Shown here piece by piece: positions 22,752 to 36,543 of a stretch of DNA of 64,000 bases. Numbering within the stretch: the first letter of the stretch is position 1; each line of letters begins with the position of its first letter. The position numbers and the translations under genes were made by a program. Under the pieces are notes generated by a model. That model was given only the letters and a program-made list of their open reading frames with translations. It was not told where the DNA came from and ran no database searches. The DNA is from Muscardinus avellanarius (Eukaryota; Chordata; Mammalia; Rodentia; Gliridae), in contig OY726559.1 of assembly GCA_963383645.1 (NCBI GenBank), forward strand, positions 114,928,441-114,992,440. Reading direction: 5' to 3'.

Positions 22752-23391
22752 GTGAGTATCTCGTCTGACCATTCTGTCCCTTCCCCTCTGGCTTGGGCAC
22801 TAATGTGAATCAACTGGCATTCCTTCAACCTTGTTAAACAGGGCCTATGAGGGCGAGAGTCATCTGTAGTGCTTTTTAGCCTCTGAGAACAGCTGTGGGC
22901 TTCCTTACTCTTCATTTGACTGGTAACTGGTGACAAGCATGGCTCATTTCTTCTTGAGAACATTTACAAATTGAGGGACTATGAAAACCAATTGATGGTG
23001 GATCGTTAACTGGAAAGCTCTACTGGGGCCTTTCACCCGGAGTTTCTTTCTCCTTGCAGCATGGCAGTGCCTATACTGACTTAAGAACTGGCCTCTGGCT
23101 TTGCCCCTGTGCCAGTCACCTGGGCAACTTCAGGGCACAGGCAAAAAGATACTGCTCCTCCCTCCGTCCCTCCTCAGCCTTGTCTAACAAAGTCCGTGCC
23201 GATGCATATACTTGTGCTTCCCTTGCACTCCCCTCCCCCAGATGTGACTTATCATGGCCATGGCGGTGTCATCATCCCATTTTTTTGAATTTTTATTTCT
23301 CCTTTTGCTGCTTGTTTTCTTGCTGTGTCCCTCTTTGACCTGTCTCCCTTCCCACCACCCGGCTTGTGCCCTCCCCGTGACTCACTAACAG

Positions 23392-23467
23392 CCGTTGCCG
23401 AGAGATGGATGAGCAGATCAGACTGATGGACCAGAACCTGAAGTGTCTGAGTGCTGCCGAAGAAAAG
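23392..23467 (+). CDS. TPM3: TPM3 exon 6a (mutually exclusive)
   Basis: The 76-nt alternative exon encodes RCREMDEQIRLMDQNLKCLS followed by AAEEK. Acceptor CACTAACAG, donor GTACTA. It lies 526 bp before exon 6b, has the same phase (2 in, 0 out), and so can replace it without changing length. It is used in particular cytoskeletal isoforms. Confidence 0.97.
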
Positions 23468-23982
23468 GTACTAACCATAAGCCCACCGAGGCCACCTGTG
23501 CAGTGCGGTTGTGTTCGGTTTGGTTTGGTTTTGCAGCTGCCTCCCCTCCACCGGTTGACCTGAGTGCCTCCTCACCTCCTCATGGAATGCTCCATCCTCT
23601 CCCACTTCCTGGCATCTCTCATCTCTTCTGTTCCACCTGCTTCACTGCCTCTCCATAGGGTCTCCTTCCCTCGGGCAGCCGGGGGACCGTTTGGGTTGGG
23701 CATCCTTTCCCGTTATGACTCGTTCCTGGTAGCGGTTGTCTGTCACAGATTCTTTCTCTCCTAGTCTGCAAACACTCTTGAGCCGGGCAGCTCCAGCGCC
23801 TGACTGTTCCGTGGTAGAGGGGAGGTGGGTCAGGACTTGCTCAGGCCACCAAGGAACCTCTCTTTCCCCAGTGTGTCTTCCAACTCTCTCTACATAATAG
23901 GTTCAATTCACGTCTGTGTGTCTCTCCCCCCCCCTTTTTTTTTATTCTTTCTCTTCCCCTTTTCCTCTCCTGCGGTATTTAA

Positions 23983-24869
<887 letters not shown>

Positions 24870-25325
24870 TCCTAGTCAGACATGGTGGTACATACCTGTA
24901 GCCCTAGTATATGGGAAGCCTAGACAGGAAGATTGCAGGTTTGAGGCCAGCCATAACAACTTAGTGAGAGACCTTGTTTTAAAATAAAAAAATAAGCTGG
25001 GCGTGGTGGCGCGTGCTTTTAGTCCCAGCATTCGGGAGGCTGAGACAGGAGGATTGCGGTTCGCGGCCAGCTTCAGCTGCTTAGTGAGGCCCTCTGCAAC
25101 TCAGTGAGATCCTGTTTCAAAATAAAGAATAAAAAAATAGGGCTAGATGTGTAGCTCGGAGGTAGAATGCCCCTGGGTTCCATCCCCAGTACTGCGAAAT
25201 AAAAAAAAAAAAATTTAAATAAATAAAAAGGGCTGGAGCAAAATAAAAAAGGGGGCAGTTTGGAGATGGAAGGCGTCTTCGTTCAGTTCCCAGTTACCCC
25301 CCCCCAAAAAAAAAAAAAAAAACCT
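24870..25325 (+). repeat. SINE pair plus degraded ID tail
   Basis: Head-half copy to 24991, full copy 24993-25214, degraded tail to 25325. Confidence 0.86.
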
Positions 25326-25626
25326 AGTAAAGGTCTAGAGAAGTCTACTCTGAGGATATCATGGCTCAGTGGATTTTAAGGATCTATTGTCCAGAACGGG
25401 GCTGTTCTGTAAATCTTGGGCCATTCAGCACATTAAATCCAAGAGGATATTCAGTGTAAGAGTCAATGTAGGGGTTAGCGATGCGGCTCTGGTGGCGCTT
25501 CCTAGCGTGTGCAAAGCCCTGGCTTCACATCACGGCTCTGCAAGAATTTGAAGGAGGGTAATGTCGGGAGGGGGTATCGTCTGGGACTAATTTCTACTCT
25601 GATATTTTTATTCTGTTTCTCCTTAG

Positions 25627-25689
25627 TACTCTCAAAAAGAGGACAAATACGAAGAAGAGATAAAGATTCTTACTGATAAGCTGAAGGAG
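25627..25689 (+). CDS. TPM3: TPM3 exon 7
   Basis: Constitutive 63-nt exon, residues 178-198, YSQKEDKYEEEIKILTDKLK then E. Acceptor CTCCTTAG, donor GTGAGT, phase 0 on both sides. Confidence 0.98.
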
Positions 25690-25750
25690 GTGAGTTGAGG
25701 GTAAATAGAGACGCGTCAGAACATTTGAGCATCATCCCATCCGGTCCCAC

Positions 25751-25962
25751 ATTTTCTTTTTGTCGGCGCTAGGGATAGAACCCAGAGGCATTCTACCTCC
25801 AAGCTACACTCCTAGCCTGATTCTGTTTCTCATTTGGAAACAGGCTCTCACTAGGTTGCTGAGAGCCTTGCCGAATTGTGAGGCTGGCTTTGAACCTGCG
25901 ATCCTCCTGCCTCATCCTCCCAAGTACTGGGATTATAAGCGTGCGCCATCACGTGCCAGCTC
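25751..25962 (-). repeat. Dimeric SINE
   Basis: About 60 bp after the exon 7 donor; ends CACGTGCCAGC. Confidence 0.88.
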
Positions 25963-26026
25963 CACATTTTCAATTCTGTAAATATTTTAACAGAATTGAC
26001 AGAAGTGCGTCAAAATTGGTTGGATA

Positions 26027-26147
26027 GAGCCGGGTGTGGTGGAACAGGTCCAGAATCCTAGTACTTGGAAGGCTGAGACAGGAGGATCACAGGTTCAAGA
26101 CCAGCCCCAGCAACTTAATGAGGCCCTCTTTCAGAATAAAAAGTAAA
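26027..26147 (+). repeat. SINE head monomer
   Basis: AGCCGGGTGTGGTGG to CAGAATAAAAAG, no ID tail. Confidence 0.8.
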
Positions 26148-26199
26148 ATTTATTTCAGAGTGTGACCCTAAGTGGTATATTTGATGTTCAATTTTTTGT

Positions 26200-26610
26200 T
26201 GTTGTTGCTCTTTTCTTTTGGTACTGGGGATTGAACCCAGGGGCATTCTACCTCTGAGGTACACCCCCAGCCCTATTTTATTTTATTTTTTTAGAGACAG
26301 GATCTTGCTAAGTTGCCGCAAACCTATGATTCTCTTGTTTCAGTACTGGGATTATAAATGTGCGCTACCATGCCTGGCTCAATTATTATTATTATTTTTT
26401 TATTTTTATTTTTTGCAGTACTGGGGATGTAATCCAGGGGCATTCTACCTCCGAGCTACACCCCCAGCCCTATATTTTTTTTTCTTTATTTTGAAAAAGG
26501 GTCTCACTGAGTTGCAAAGGGCCTCATCAAGTAGCTGAGACTGAACCGCGATCCTCCTGTCTCAGCCTCCCACATGCTGAGATTACAAGTGTGCGTCACC
26601 ACGCCCGGCT
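26200..26610 (-). repeat. Two reverse SINEs
   Basis: Copies end at 26379 and 26610; the second ends CACGCCCGGC. Confidence 0.9.
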
Positions 26611-26787
26611 TCAATTTAATTTTTATATAGCTGTTCTATGTATAGGAGGGTGGGACATAATGGGTTAATGTGGACTTTGATCAGCAGGCTGGATTCTGAA
26701 AAGCCAAGTCTAGAAGTAGGAAGTGGAAGACAGAGACCCTTCTCCTTTTACACTGTCTCATCCCGACTGGTTTTATTTTTTCCGCAG

Positions 26788-26857
26788 GCAGAGACCCGTG
26801 CTGAGTTTGCTGAGAGATCAGTCGCCAAACTGGAAAAGACAATTGATGATTTGGAAG
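26788..26857 (+). CDS. TPM3: TPM3 exon 8
   Basis: Constitutive 70-nt exon, residues 199-221 plus one base, AETRAEFAERSVAKLEKTID then DLE. Acceptor TTCCGCAG, donor GTATGG. It leaves a G that is joined to exon 9a (AT), 9c (AG) or 9d (AT), giving Asp, Glu or Asp. This is the branch point for the three C-termini. Confidence 0.98.
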
Positions 26858-27062
26858 GTATGGAGCCTGGGAAAGGGATTAAAAATAGAGAAATAGGAAG
26901 CCGGTCCCCAGTGACCATGAACCTTTCTTTCTGTACATCAGAGGCAATTAATAGGTAATGACTTGGTACATATGATCTGCCCTCTCTTGGGTCACAACTA
27001 GATGAAGTGGGTCTAACCCTAGATTTAGGTTTTTACATTTAATCCTTTGCTCTGATGACTCC

Positions 27063-27308
27063 TAGCTGGGCGTGGTGGCACATGCCTGTAATCCCACTAC
27101 TTGTTAAGCTCATGCTGGAGGATTTCAAGTTCAAGGCCAGCCCAGACAATTTAGCGAGACCCTGTTTCAAAGTAAAAAAAAAAAGTCTGTGGGTTTAGCT
27201 CAGAGGTAGAATGCCCCTGGGTTCAGTGCTCAGTACCCAAATAATAAAAGGGCTGGGGTGTAGCTTAGTAGTAGACTGCTCCTGGGTCCAACCCTCTGTT
27301 AAAATAAG
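27063..27308 (+). repeat. Dimeric SINE with a second ID tail
   Basis: Head AGCTGGGCGTGGTGGCAC, two consecutive ID units. Confidence 0.88.
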
Positions 27309-27678
27309 ATTCCTTCATCTTTTGGAATTGGCCTCTTTCCCTTTGATGAGGCTGGTCATGGCTGCATTTGCCTTCATAAAGATTCATAGCCTGGAATCTT
27401 TAGTTGTACGGAAGCTGTGATCTCAGAAGGAACAAAAACATATGCCACCCCTCAGCTTCTTTGGGTGGCACTGTGCACCAGTCAAGTTGTAGGTACCCGT
27501 GCGAGAGATGTAGCCGTGTGTTAACCGTGTCTCGGCTGACCAGTGCCAGGGGCTTTCCACATGCGTCCTGGCGACGGAGTCCACCTTGGCAGTGGAAATT
27601 CTCCTTTCCTTTGAGACTGAGAAGTGTTCCATTGGCATGCTCCTGGAAGCAGGATGTTTTCTTGAAAGAGTTCAAGAA
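27309..27678. other. TPM3: Unique intronic sequence
   Basis: 370 bp between exon 8 and 9a, no SINE; nothing recognised. Confidence 0.55.
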
Positions 27679-27878
27679 AGCCGGGCGTGGTGGTGCACGC
27701 TCGTGATCCCAGCATTCAGGAGGCCGAGACAGGATCGAGGTTTGCGGCCAACCTCATCTACTGAGTGAGGCCCTTTGCAAGTCAGTGAGACCCTGTTTCC
27801 AAATAAAAAATAAGGCTGGGGGTGTAGTTCGGAGGTCGAATGCCCCTGGGTTCCATCCCCAGTACTGGGGGGGAAAAA
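27679..27878 (+). repeat. Dimeric SINE, A-type
   Basis: AGCCGGGCGTGGTGGTGCAC to CCCCAGTACTGGGG. Confidence 0.92.
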
Positions 27879-28782
<904 letters not shown>

Positions 28783-29029
28783 GCTGGGCGTGGTGGCCCA
28801 CACTTGTAATCCCACTGCTTGGGAGGTCGAAACAGGAGGATCAGAGGTTCAAGGGTAGACTCAGCAACTTACATATATTATATCCTGTCTCAAGTTAAAA
28901 AATAAGAGTCCGGCGTGGTGGTGCACCCCTGTAATCTTAGTACTTGGGAGGTGGAGACAGGAGGATCACAGGTTCAAAACCGGCCGAAGCAATTCAGCAA
29001 AGTTCTCAGCAACTTAGTGAGACCCCATT

Positions 29030-29083
<54 letters not shown>

Positions 29084-29192
29084 GAGGGAGGGAGGGAGGG
29101 AGGGAAAGAAAGAGGGCTGGGAGTATAGCTTAAAGGTAGAATGCCCCTGGGTTCAATCCCCAATAACCCCTCAAAAAAAAAAAAAAAAAAAA
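28783..29192 (+). repeat. SINE pair with GA/GGGA expansion in the linker
   Basis: Head half 28783-28900, then a full copy from 28907 whose linker has become (GA)n 29034-29080 and (GGGA)n before the ID tail. Confidence 0.88.
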
Positions 29193-29453
29193 GAATTAGA
29201 GCAGAGTCCCAGAAGCAAGCCAAGTAGTAAACAGCACCAAAAGGAGTCGTGGGGGCTCCATCCGCTTGCTGTGGGTCCCTGACCCTTGATGCTAACCTGG
29301 CTCCTCTTCCCATTAACACTGTAAAGAAGCCAAATGTCACCGGCTGCCGCGTCTGGCTCTTACCATTCCTGCTGCCGCATTTCTTCCTCCCAGGCTGCCG
29401 CCCAGGTGGACGCTGGTCCTTCTCACCTACAGTGTCCTTACTTTTTCAAACAG

Positions 29454-29640
29454 ATAACTACTGCGTTTCTGCTCTGTTCTGGATCTGCCCCCTTTCCTCG
29501 GGGAACCCAACGCCCCACTCTCGCTCTGGATTCCACTTGGGTCAGCCTGGCTGCTCCCTGAGGCACTGGGGGGGGGGGGCACAAAGCAACTTATGTATTC
29601 TCTTCCACCCCCCTCCCCAAATTAAAATGTTAAGCTGCTG
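29454..29640 (+). CDS. TPM3: TPM3 exon 9b (last base of Ile, stop, striated 3' UTR)
   Basis: Acceptor TTTTTCAAACAG is followed by A TAA. The A completes the Ile codon begun in exon 9a, and TAA (29455-29457) is the stop, so only four nucleotides are coding. The rest is 3' UTR. An ATTAAA poly(A) signal at 29621-29626 gives a plausible end near 29640. The surrounding 29193-30160 is SINE-free. The identification rests on phase and on the expected C-terminus, not on a transcript. Confidence 0.8.
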
Positions 29641-30161
29641 GAAGCCTCGGGCCACCCTGCATTTGTGTCAAAGACAAAGCTGCTGCTGTCCCTGAGGAGG
29701 GGCCTTGGGGGCTGATGGGGACCAGCCCTCGGGCGGGCGCCCCCCTCTGACGTCTGTATATCAAAGCCACTGTTGTGTGTGTCTGTTTTTTCTTGACATT
29801 TAAACCGTGCTGATTGGAGTCTGTACAGTGGTGAACTGGAAGGGGCTCCAGGGTAGGAATTCAGCAGTAGCCTCAAGCTAATTGAGATTCTCGGCAAACG
29901 ATCGTGCTCAGGTTCTTAAATCATCCGCATGGATGGTTTCCATTCTCTCTTCACCGTTTTCCTCCATCAATACAGTAAACGTCAGGGACCACCACCGTGT
30001 GGCTCACTTCGTGTTTTCCTCCCCCTTTTTATCAGTGGTTCAAACCGAACATCCTCAGACACCCGGGGGACCCATGTGTGTTACTGTGCAAATTGACTGT
30101 ATCATGCCAAGTCACAGAAATGTACACAGCGGATCGAGTTCTTGACCATTTTGCTCTGACA
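29641..30161. other. TPM3: Unique sequence after exon 9b
   Basis: SINE-free 520 bp; possibly an extended striated 3' UTR. No clear signal beyond the ATTAAA at 29621. Confidence 0.55.
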
Positions 30162-30325
30162 AGCTGGGCGTGGTGGCGCACATCTGTAGTCCCAGCATTC
30201 GGGAGGCCAGCCTCAGCAATGGAGCGAGGCTCTCAGCAACCTGGCAAGATAGTCTCAAAAATAAACACAAAGTTAACAAGGGCTGGGTGTGGAGCTCTGA
30301 GGTGGATTGCCTCTGGGACATATTT
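30162..30325 (+). repeat. SINE with internal deletion
   Basis: AGCTGGGCGTGGTGGCGCAC head; tail diverged. Confidence 0.83.
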
Positions 30326-30459
30326 GAGGCCTGCTACCATATGCTAGGGAGATATAAGCCAAGTGGTAGGTTATTATTGGAAAAGCCAAGGCATCTAATT
30401 ATGCATGTTTTAAATAACAACTACATGAAGGTAATGATTTATTATATACATAAATTTCA

Positions 30460-31572
30460 GCCGGGCGTGGTGGCGCACGCTTGTCATCCCTGCGCTTGGG
30501 AGGCTGAGACAGGAGGATCGCACAGGTTCGAAGCCAGCCTCAGCTACTTAGTGAGGCTCTCAGCAACTTAGTGAGACCCTGTTTCCAAATAAAGTATAAA
30601 ATAGGTCTGGGAGTATAGCCCGGAGGTAGAAAAGCCCCTGGGTTCCACACCTAGTACCACCAAAAAAAAAAAAAAAAATACATACATAAATTTCTGCTCT
30701 TCGTGGTGACGTACACCAGTAATCCCAGTACTTGGGAGACTGAGGCAGGAGGATCACAGGTTTAAGGACAGCCTCAGCAGTATAATGAGAAAAGGGCTGA
30801 GGGTATAGCCCAGAGGAAGAGTAGAGTGCCTGTGGGTTCAATCCCTAGACGCCCCCAAAAATCTTTTGTGAGCCAGGGACACACACACGTATAATGCCAT
30901 CGCTCAGAAGCTAAGGAAGAAGGACGCCTCTGCAACTTAGAGATCCTGTCTCAAGCAAGATTTTTTTTCTGTCTCAAATTTTTAAAAAAAAAAAAAAAGA
31001 GCCAGGAGTGGTAGTTCATATCTATAATTCCAGTGCTTGGCAGGCTGAGACAGGAGGACCACAAGTTGGAGACTAGCCTCAGAAACTAAGCAAGACCCTG
31101 TTAAAAAAATAATGAAGGGATGCCGGGCGTGGTGGCGCACGCTTGTAATCCCCGCGCTTGGGAGGCAGAGACAGGAGGATAGCCCAGGTTAGAAGCCAGC
31201 CGTGCGCGCTGGCTTAGGAGACCCTGTTTCCAAAAACAAAAAAGTATAGAATAGGTCTGGGAGTGTAGCCCGGAGGCAGAAGGGCTTCCAGGAACCCCAG
31301 TATCACCAAAAAAGGGGAGCCGGGCACGCTTGTAATCCCAGCATTTGAGAGGCTAAGACAGGATCCGGTTTGCCTCGGCTTCTTAGTGGGGCCCTTTGCA
31401 ACTCAGTGAGACCCTGTTTCAAAAGAATAAAAAATAGGGCTGGGGACGTAGCTCCAATGTAGCAAGCTTCTGGGTTCCATCCCCAGTAACAACAACAAAA
31501 AATATTTGTACTTTTTTTTTTAAAGGCTGAGAGTATAGCTCAGGTAGAATCCCTCTGGGTTCAATTCCAGTA
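30460..31572 (+). repeat. Head-to-tail run of SINEs
   Basis: B-type 30460-30678 bounded by TACATAAATTTC duplications, then copies from 30695, 30870 and 31000, C-type 31121-31314, A-type from 31315, and an ID tail 31522-31572. Confidence 0.87.
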
Positions 31573-31780
<208 letters not shown>

Positions 31781-31784
31781 AAGA

Positions 31785-32237
31785 GAAATTACAGGCACAC
31801 ACCTGTGATCGTAGTATTTAGGAGGGCTGGGACAAGATTTAAGGTTTGAAGTCAGTCTTAGCAACTTGACGGGTCTTTGAGCAACCCAAGTGAGGCTGTT
31901 TAAAAAGTGTTAACTTTGAGGTTAGAATGTCCCTGGATTCAATCTCCAATACCACAAAAAATGAAGAAATTAAAGCTGGATGTGGTGGAGTATGTCTGTA
32001 ATCTCAGTACTTGGGAAACGAAGACAGGAGGATAGCAGGTGGGAGGACAGCCTTAGCAAGTAGTGAATCTCCTCAACCTAGTAGGACTGTGTTTCCAGAT
32101 GAAAATAGGGCTGGGGGTGTGGCTCGGAGGTAGAATGCCCTGGGTTCCATCCCCAGTACCACACATGCACGCATGCACACACAAAATAGTGCTAGGGGAG
32201 TAGCTCAGAGATAGAATGCCTCTGGGTTCAATCCCAG

Positions 32238-32298
<61 letters not shown>

Positions 32299-32700
32299 CC
32301 AGTTGTGGTCAGACATGCCTATAATCCCAGTACCGGGGAGGCTGAGACAGGAGGACTGCGGGTTCAAGGACAGTTTCAGCAACCTAGTAAGACCCTGTTT
32401 CTAAAATAAAAAAGGAACCTAGAGTGGTGCATATACCCGGATTACATTTATAATCCCAGTACTTGGGAGGCTGAGACAGGAGGATCGCAGGTTCGCAGCC
32501 AGCCTCAGCTACTTAGGCCCTTTGTAAGAATCTGTTTCAGAATAAAAGATAGGGTTTGGGGTGTAGCTCGGAGGTAGACTTTCCTTGAGTTCAATCCCCA
32601 GTACCACAAAAAATAATAAAAAATAAAAGACTGGGAGTGTAGCTCAGAGGTAGACTGCCCCTGGGCTCAACCCCTAATACTATACACACAATAAATAAAA
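31785..32700 (+). repeat. SINE run with (TG)n
   Basis: Copies from 31788, 31974, 32297 and 32416 with extra ID tails at 32187 and 32629; (TG)n at 32243-32295 directly after an ID tail. Confidence 0.86.
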
Positions 32701-32815
32701 TTAAAATTTTAAAAAGATGTAGGGGAGGTCATGTGATTGTGATTTGGAAAGTAAGGGGAAGGGAGAGAATAAATCTAAAAATCTGGTAGGTATCCAGGTG
32801 AGAAGATCCTGGTGC

Positions 32816-33300
32816 TGTAGTTGGCGTGGTGACGCACGATTGTAATCCCAAGTACTTGGGAGGATCGCAGTCCTGAGGACAGCCCCAGCAAGTAGTGAGA
32901 CCTCAATACTGTCCACTAGAACATTTGGCAGTGATACCCGGTACCAAAGCCAGGAGCCACAGGGCTGGTAAGCACTCACAATGTGACTAGGAGCTAGATG
33001 TGCTGACTCGCACATGTAACCCCAATACTCGGGAGGCTGAGGCAGGGGGATCGCAGTTCTCAAATAGTCTCAGCTACTTAGTGAAGCCCTGGTTTCAAAA
33101 ATACAAAAAGTAGCCGGGCATGGTGGTGTACTCTTGTAGTCCCAGTACTCAGGAGGCTGAGACAGGAGGATCGTGGTTCATGTACAGTCAGCTACTTAGG
33201 CCCTGTTTCAAAATAAAGAATAAAAAATAGGGCTGAGGGTGTAGCTTGGAGGCAGAATGCTCCTGAGTTCCATCCCAGTACCACAAATTAAATATATATG
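32816..33300 (+). repeat. SINE fragments and one full copy
   Basis: Head fragments from 32816 and 32990; full copy 33111-33300. Confidence 0.83.
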
Positions 33301-33507
33301 GCTTGGTTTGATTCTGAGTTCCCCCCAAAAAATGTGACCTAAGCTCATATGAATGAGGAGCTAAAATCTTATTTAAATTTAGTTAGCCACATGTGACTGG
33401 CATGGGTGTGATACTTCACAGGACTGCACAGTTCTAAACATTCATTATTTTGGTAAGAGAAGTTGGCTTTGACTCAAAGCCTTCTTAGAAAGAATAAAGA
33501 AAGATCG

Positions 33508-33965
33508 GGTGAGCTGGGCGCGGTGGCGTATGCTTATAATCCCAGCATTTGGGAGGCTGAGACAGGAGTATCTGGGTTCACAGCCGGCCTCAACTACTTA
33601 GGCCCTTTGCAACTCAGTGAAACCCTGTTTCAAAATAAAGAATAAAAAATAAGGCTGGGGGTGTAGCTCAGAGGTAGAATATCCTTGGGTTCCACCCCCA
33701 GTACCATAAAATAAATAAAGGATAAAAAATAGGGGGGGGCATAACTCAGAGGTAGAAGGTACATGGGTTCCATCCCCAGTACTGGGGGAAAAAAAGAAGA
33801 AGAAAAGGACCGGGAATATAGCTTGGAGGTAGAACGCCTACCCAGGGTTCAGTCCCCATACCAAATAAGTAAATTAAAGCCCTAGGGGAGGCAGCGTGTA
33901 GCCCAATAGGAGAACACTTGCTTAGCAGGCACTGCGCCCTGGGTTGAATTCCCAGGACCACACAA
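33508..33965 (+). repeat. SINE followed by three ID units
   Basis: Dimer 33508-33722, ID tails 33723-33790 and 33801-33865, then a longer tRNA-like ID monomer 33875-33963. Confidence 0.87.
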
Positions 33966-34097
33966 AAAGTTTGCCCTAATTTCTGCTCTCATATACAATT
34001 GTTCTGTTTGGTCATTCCCACTCATGCTTACTGTGTTGATAGCACACATAAAGTGGCAGGTATTGGTGGGGCTATACTGGCCCCAGCTTTTAGGATA

Positions 34098-34787
34098 AAT
34101 GTGTGTGTGTGTGTGTGCGCGTGCGCGCGCGCGCGCGCGTGCGTGCTACTGGGGATTGAACCCAGGGACATTCTACCTTTTAGCTACATTCCCCACCCTA
34201 TTTTTTTTCCTTTTCCCTTCCTTCTTCCTTTCTTCCTTCTTTCTCTTGTGGTACTGGGGGTAGAACCCAGGGGCTTTTCTACCTCTGGGCTACACTCCCA
34301 GACCTATTTTGTACTTTATTTGGAAACAGGGTCTCACTAAGTTGCTGAGAGCCTTGCTAAGTAGCTGAGGCTGGCTTCGAACCTGTGCCATCCTCCTGTC
34401 TCAAATTACAAGCATGCACCACCACACACAGCATTTTATTTATTTATTTATTTATTTATTTGGAATGGAACCCAGAGGTTTTCTACCTCTGGTCTACACT
34501 CCCAGATCTATTCTATATTTTATTTGGAAACAGGGTCTCGCTAAGTTGCCGAGAGCCTCATTAAGTAGCTGAGGCTGGCTTTGAACCTACACGATCTAGA
34601 TTGAACCCAGGGGTACTTTACCTCCGAGCTACACCTTCAGCCCTATTTTTTATATATTATGAAACAGTGTCTCACTGAGTTGCAAAGGGCCTCACCAAGT
34701 AGTAGCTGAGGCTGGCCTCAAACCGTGATCCTCCTGTCACAGCCTCCCGAATGCTGGGATTACAAGCGTGCACCACCATGCCCGGCT
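34098..34787 (-). repeat. TG/CG repeat and reverse SINE cluster
   Basis: (TG)n(CG)n 34098-34145, ID tail, full copy to 34432, (ATTT)n and partial copy to 34595, copy to 34787. Confidence 0.86.
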
Positions 34788-34830
34788 TCAAAACCATTTT
34801 GAAACAGGCTGTAAAACTTAGGAAGAGCCA

Positions 34831-35085
34831 GACTCTGTGGTCCAGCTGCTGGAGGATCAACAGTAGGTTCAAGGCCAGCCCCATAACTTCATTCAGAGGT
34901 AGAATATCCTTGGGTTCCACCCCCAGTACCATAAAATAAATAATTAAAGGATAAAAAATAGGGTGGGGGCATAGCTCAGAGATAGAAGGTCCCTGATCCT
35001 GTTTTGGATCAAAAGGCTGTGAGTAGAAACACCCCTGGGTTCAAACCCCACTACCAAAAAGAAGGAAAAGAAAAAAAGCCCCATA
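34831..35085 (+). repeat. Deleted SINE with two ID tails
   Basis: Shares a 97-bp composite tail (34894-34990) with the element at 33669-33760. Confidence 0.8.
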
Positions 35086-35169
35086 GCAGCTTAAGTAAAT
35101 GTGCGATTCCTTTTATCACCTAATTGACCTTCCTTCGGGCTGTGACCCTAACAGGATTAGGTTTTTGTG

Positions 35170-35572
35170 GTTTTTTTTTTTTTTTTTTTTTTTTGGTGCT
35201 GGGGATTGGACTCAGAAGCATTCTACCTCTGCGCTCCATACCCAGCCCAATTCTTTATTTTTTGTTTTGAAACAGGGCCTCACTAAGCAGCTGAGGCTGT
35301 CTGAGAACCATAATCCTCCTTGTCTCAGCCTCCCAAGTACTGGGATTACAAGCGTGCTCCACCGTGCTCGGCAGATTGAGTTTTGTTTTTTTTTTTTTTT
35401 TTTTTTTTTTTTTGTGGTACTGGGGTTCCTGGAAGCCCTTCTACCTCCGGGCTACACTCCCAGACCTATTTTACATTTTTATTTGGAAACAGGGTCTCCT
35501 AAACCAGTGCGATCCTCCTGTCTCCGCCTCCCAAGTGCGGGGATTACAAGCGTGCGCCACCACGCCTGGCAG
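35170..35572 (-). repeat. Two reverse SINEs, second C-type
   Basis: A-type to 35373, then C-type about 35388-35570; AGATTGAGTT flanks the second. Confidence 0.9.
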
Positions 35573-35582
35573 ATTGAGTTCT

Positions 35583-36070
35583 TTTTCTAAAGGGAAAATT
35601 GGATATGGATTAGATAGGCCTCTTAATGGGTCTATCCAACAGTACAAGTAGGTTGGAAAGCACGGGATTGAATGGGTGGGGCTGTTTATCCCAGTCTGCC
35701 ATGTGTAATTCTGTGTTGAATGCTTTTCTGTACACATGTTCGCTGTTGGGTTCCTTTCAGACCCCCAGTTATTGGGAATGCATTTCTTCTGAGCCAGTAG
35801 CCACCCCACTCACCCCACTGCCCTGTTTCACCTGTCTTGGTTTCTTAACTAGAGAATAAATACCGTGAAGGAGGTGTTTTTCTCCTGCAAAATGTTGTCC
35901 TGTCAACTTGTTGCCCTGCGTTTCTTACTGATTCCTCAGTCGGTCTTTCCACCAGCCAACTGGCTCTGCCGCCTTGAGTCCTCGCATCCATCCCGCCATA
36001 CAGATACATGATATATTTGCCAGCGAGTTGACGCCAGTTTCCTTCTGGTACTCCACTAACCTTCCCTTTT
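35583..36070. other. TPM3: Unique sequence upstream of exon 9c
   Basis: Start of a 4.1-kb nearly SINE-free region covering exons 9c, 9d and the 3' UTR. Confidence 0.6.
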
Positions 36071-36133
36071 TCTCTTTCTCCTCTTCCTCCTCTCCTCCTC
36101 TCCTTGTTCCTCTCCTCTCCGTTGCTACTGCAG

Positions 36134-36213
36134 AGCGTCTCTACAGCCAACTTGAGCGAAACCGCCTGCTTTCTAATGAGCTGAAGCTAACGCTGCATGA
36201 TCTGTGTGACTGA
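36134..36213 (+). CDS. TPM3: TPM3 exon 9c (brain-type C-terminus)
   Basis: Encodes ERLYSQLERNRLLSNELKLT then LHDLCD and TGA at 36211-36213. Acceptor CTACTGCAG after a long C/T-rich tract (about 36058-36120). With exon 8 it gives 26 C-terminal residues and a 247-residue short isoform. This C-terminus is typical of neuronal TPM3 products. Confidence 0.97.
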
Positions 36214-36543
36214 TGGGCAGGGCTCACTGTCGCCCAGTAAACCCGCTCACCGCTCACACCACTGGCCTGGACCCCAGCAAAGCCCTGATTGTCTTTTTAT
36301 ACGTTGTTACTTTGCCCCAAAGCCAGTTGTTTTCTAATGGGGGGGAGCAGTTAGAATACTGTGGATTTCCTAACTGCATCACGAAGTTGGAACCGTTAAA
36401 TACTGCATTTCTAGAAGAGAGGATGGGTGACAGAGGAAGGGGGCTGGAGAGGTGGTAGCGAGCAAACCCGAGAATTGTGTGTTCTGCCCGTTCACTTGTG
36501 CACTGCCTTTAGGTTCTGTTTTCTCGCATGGATGTTTTCTAAC

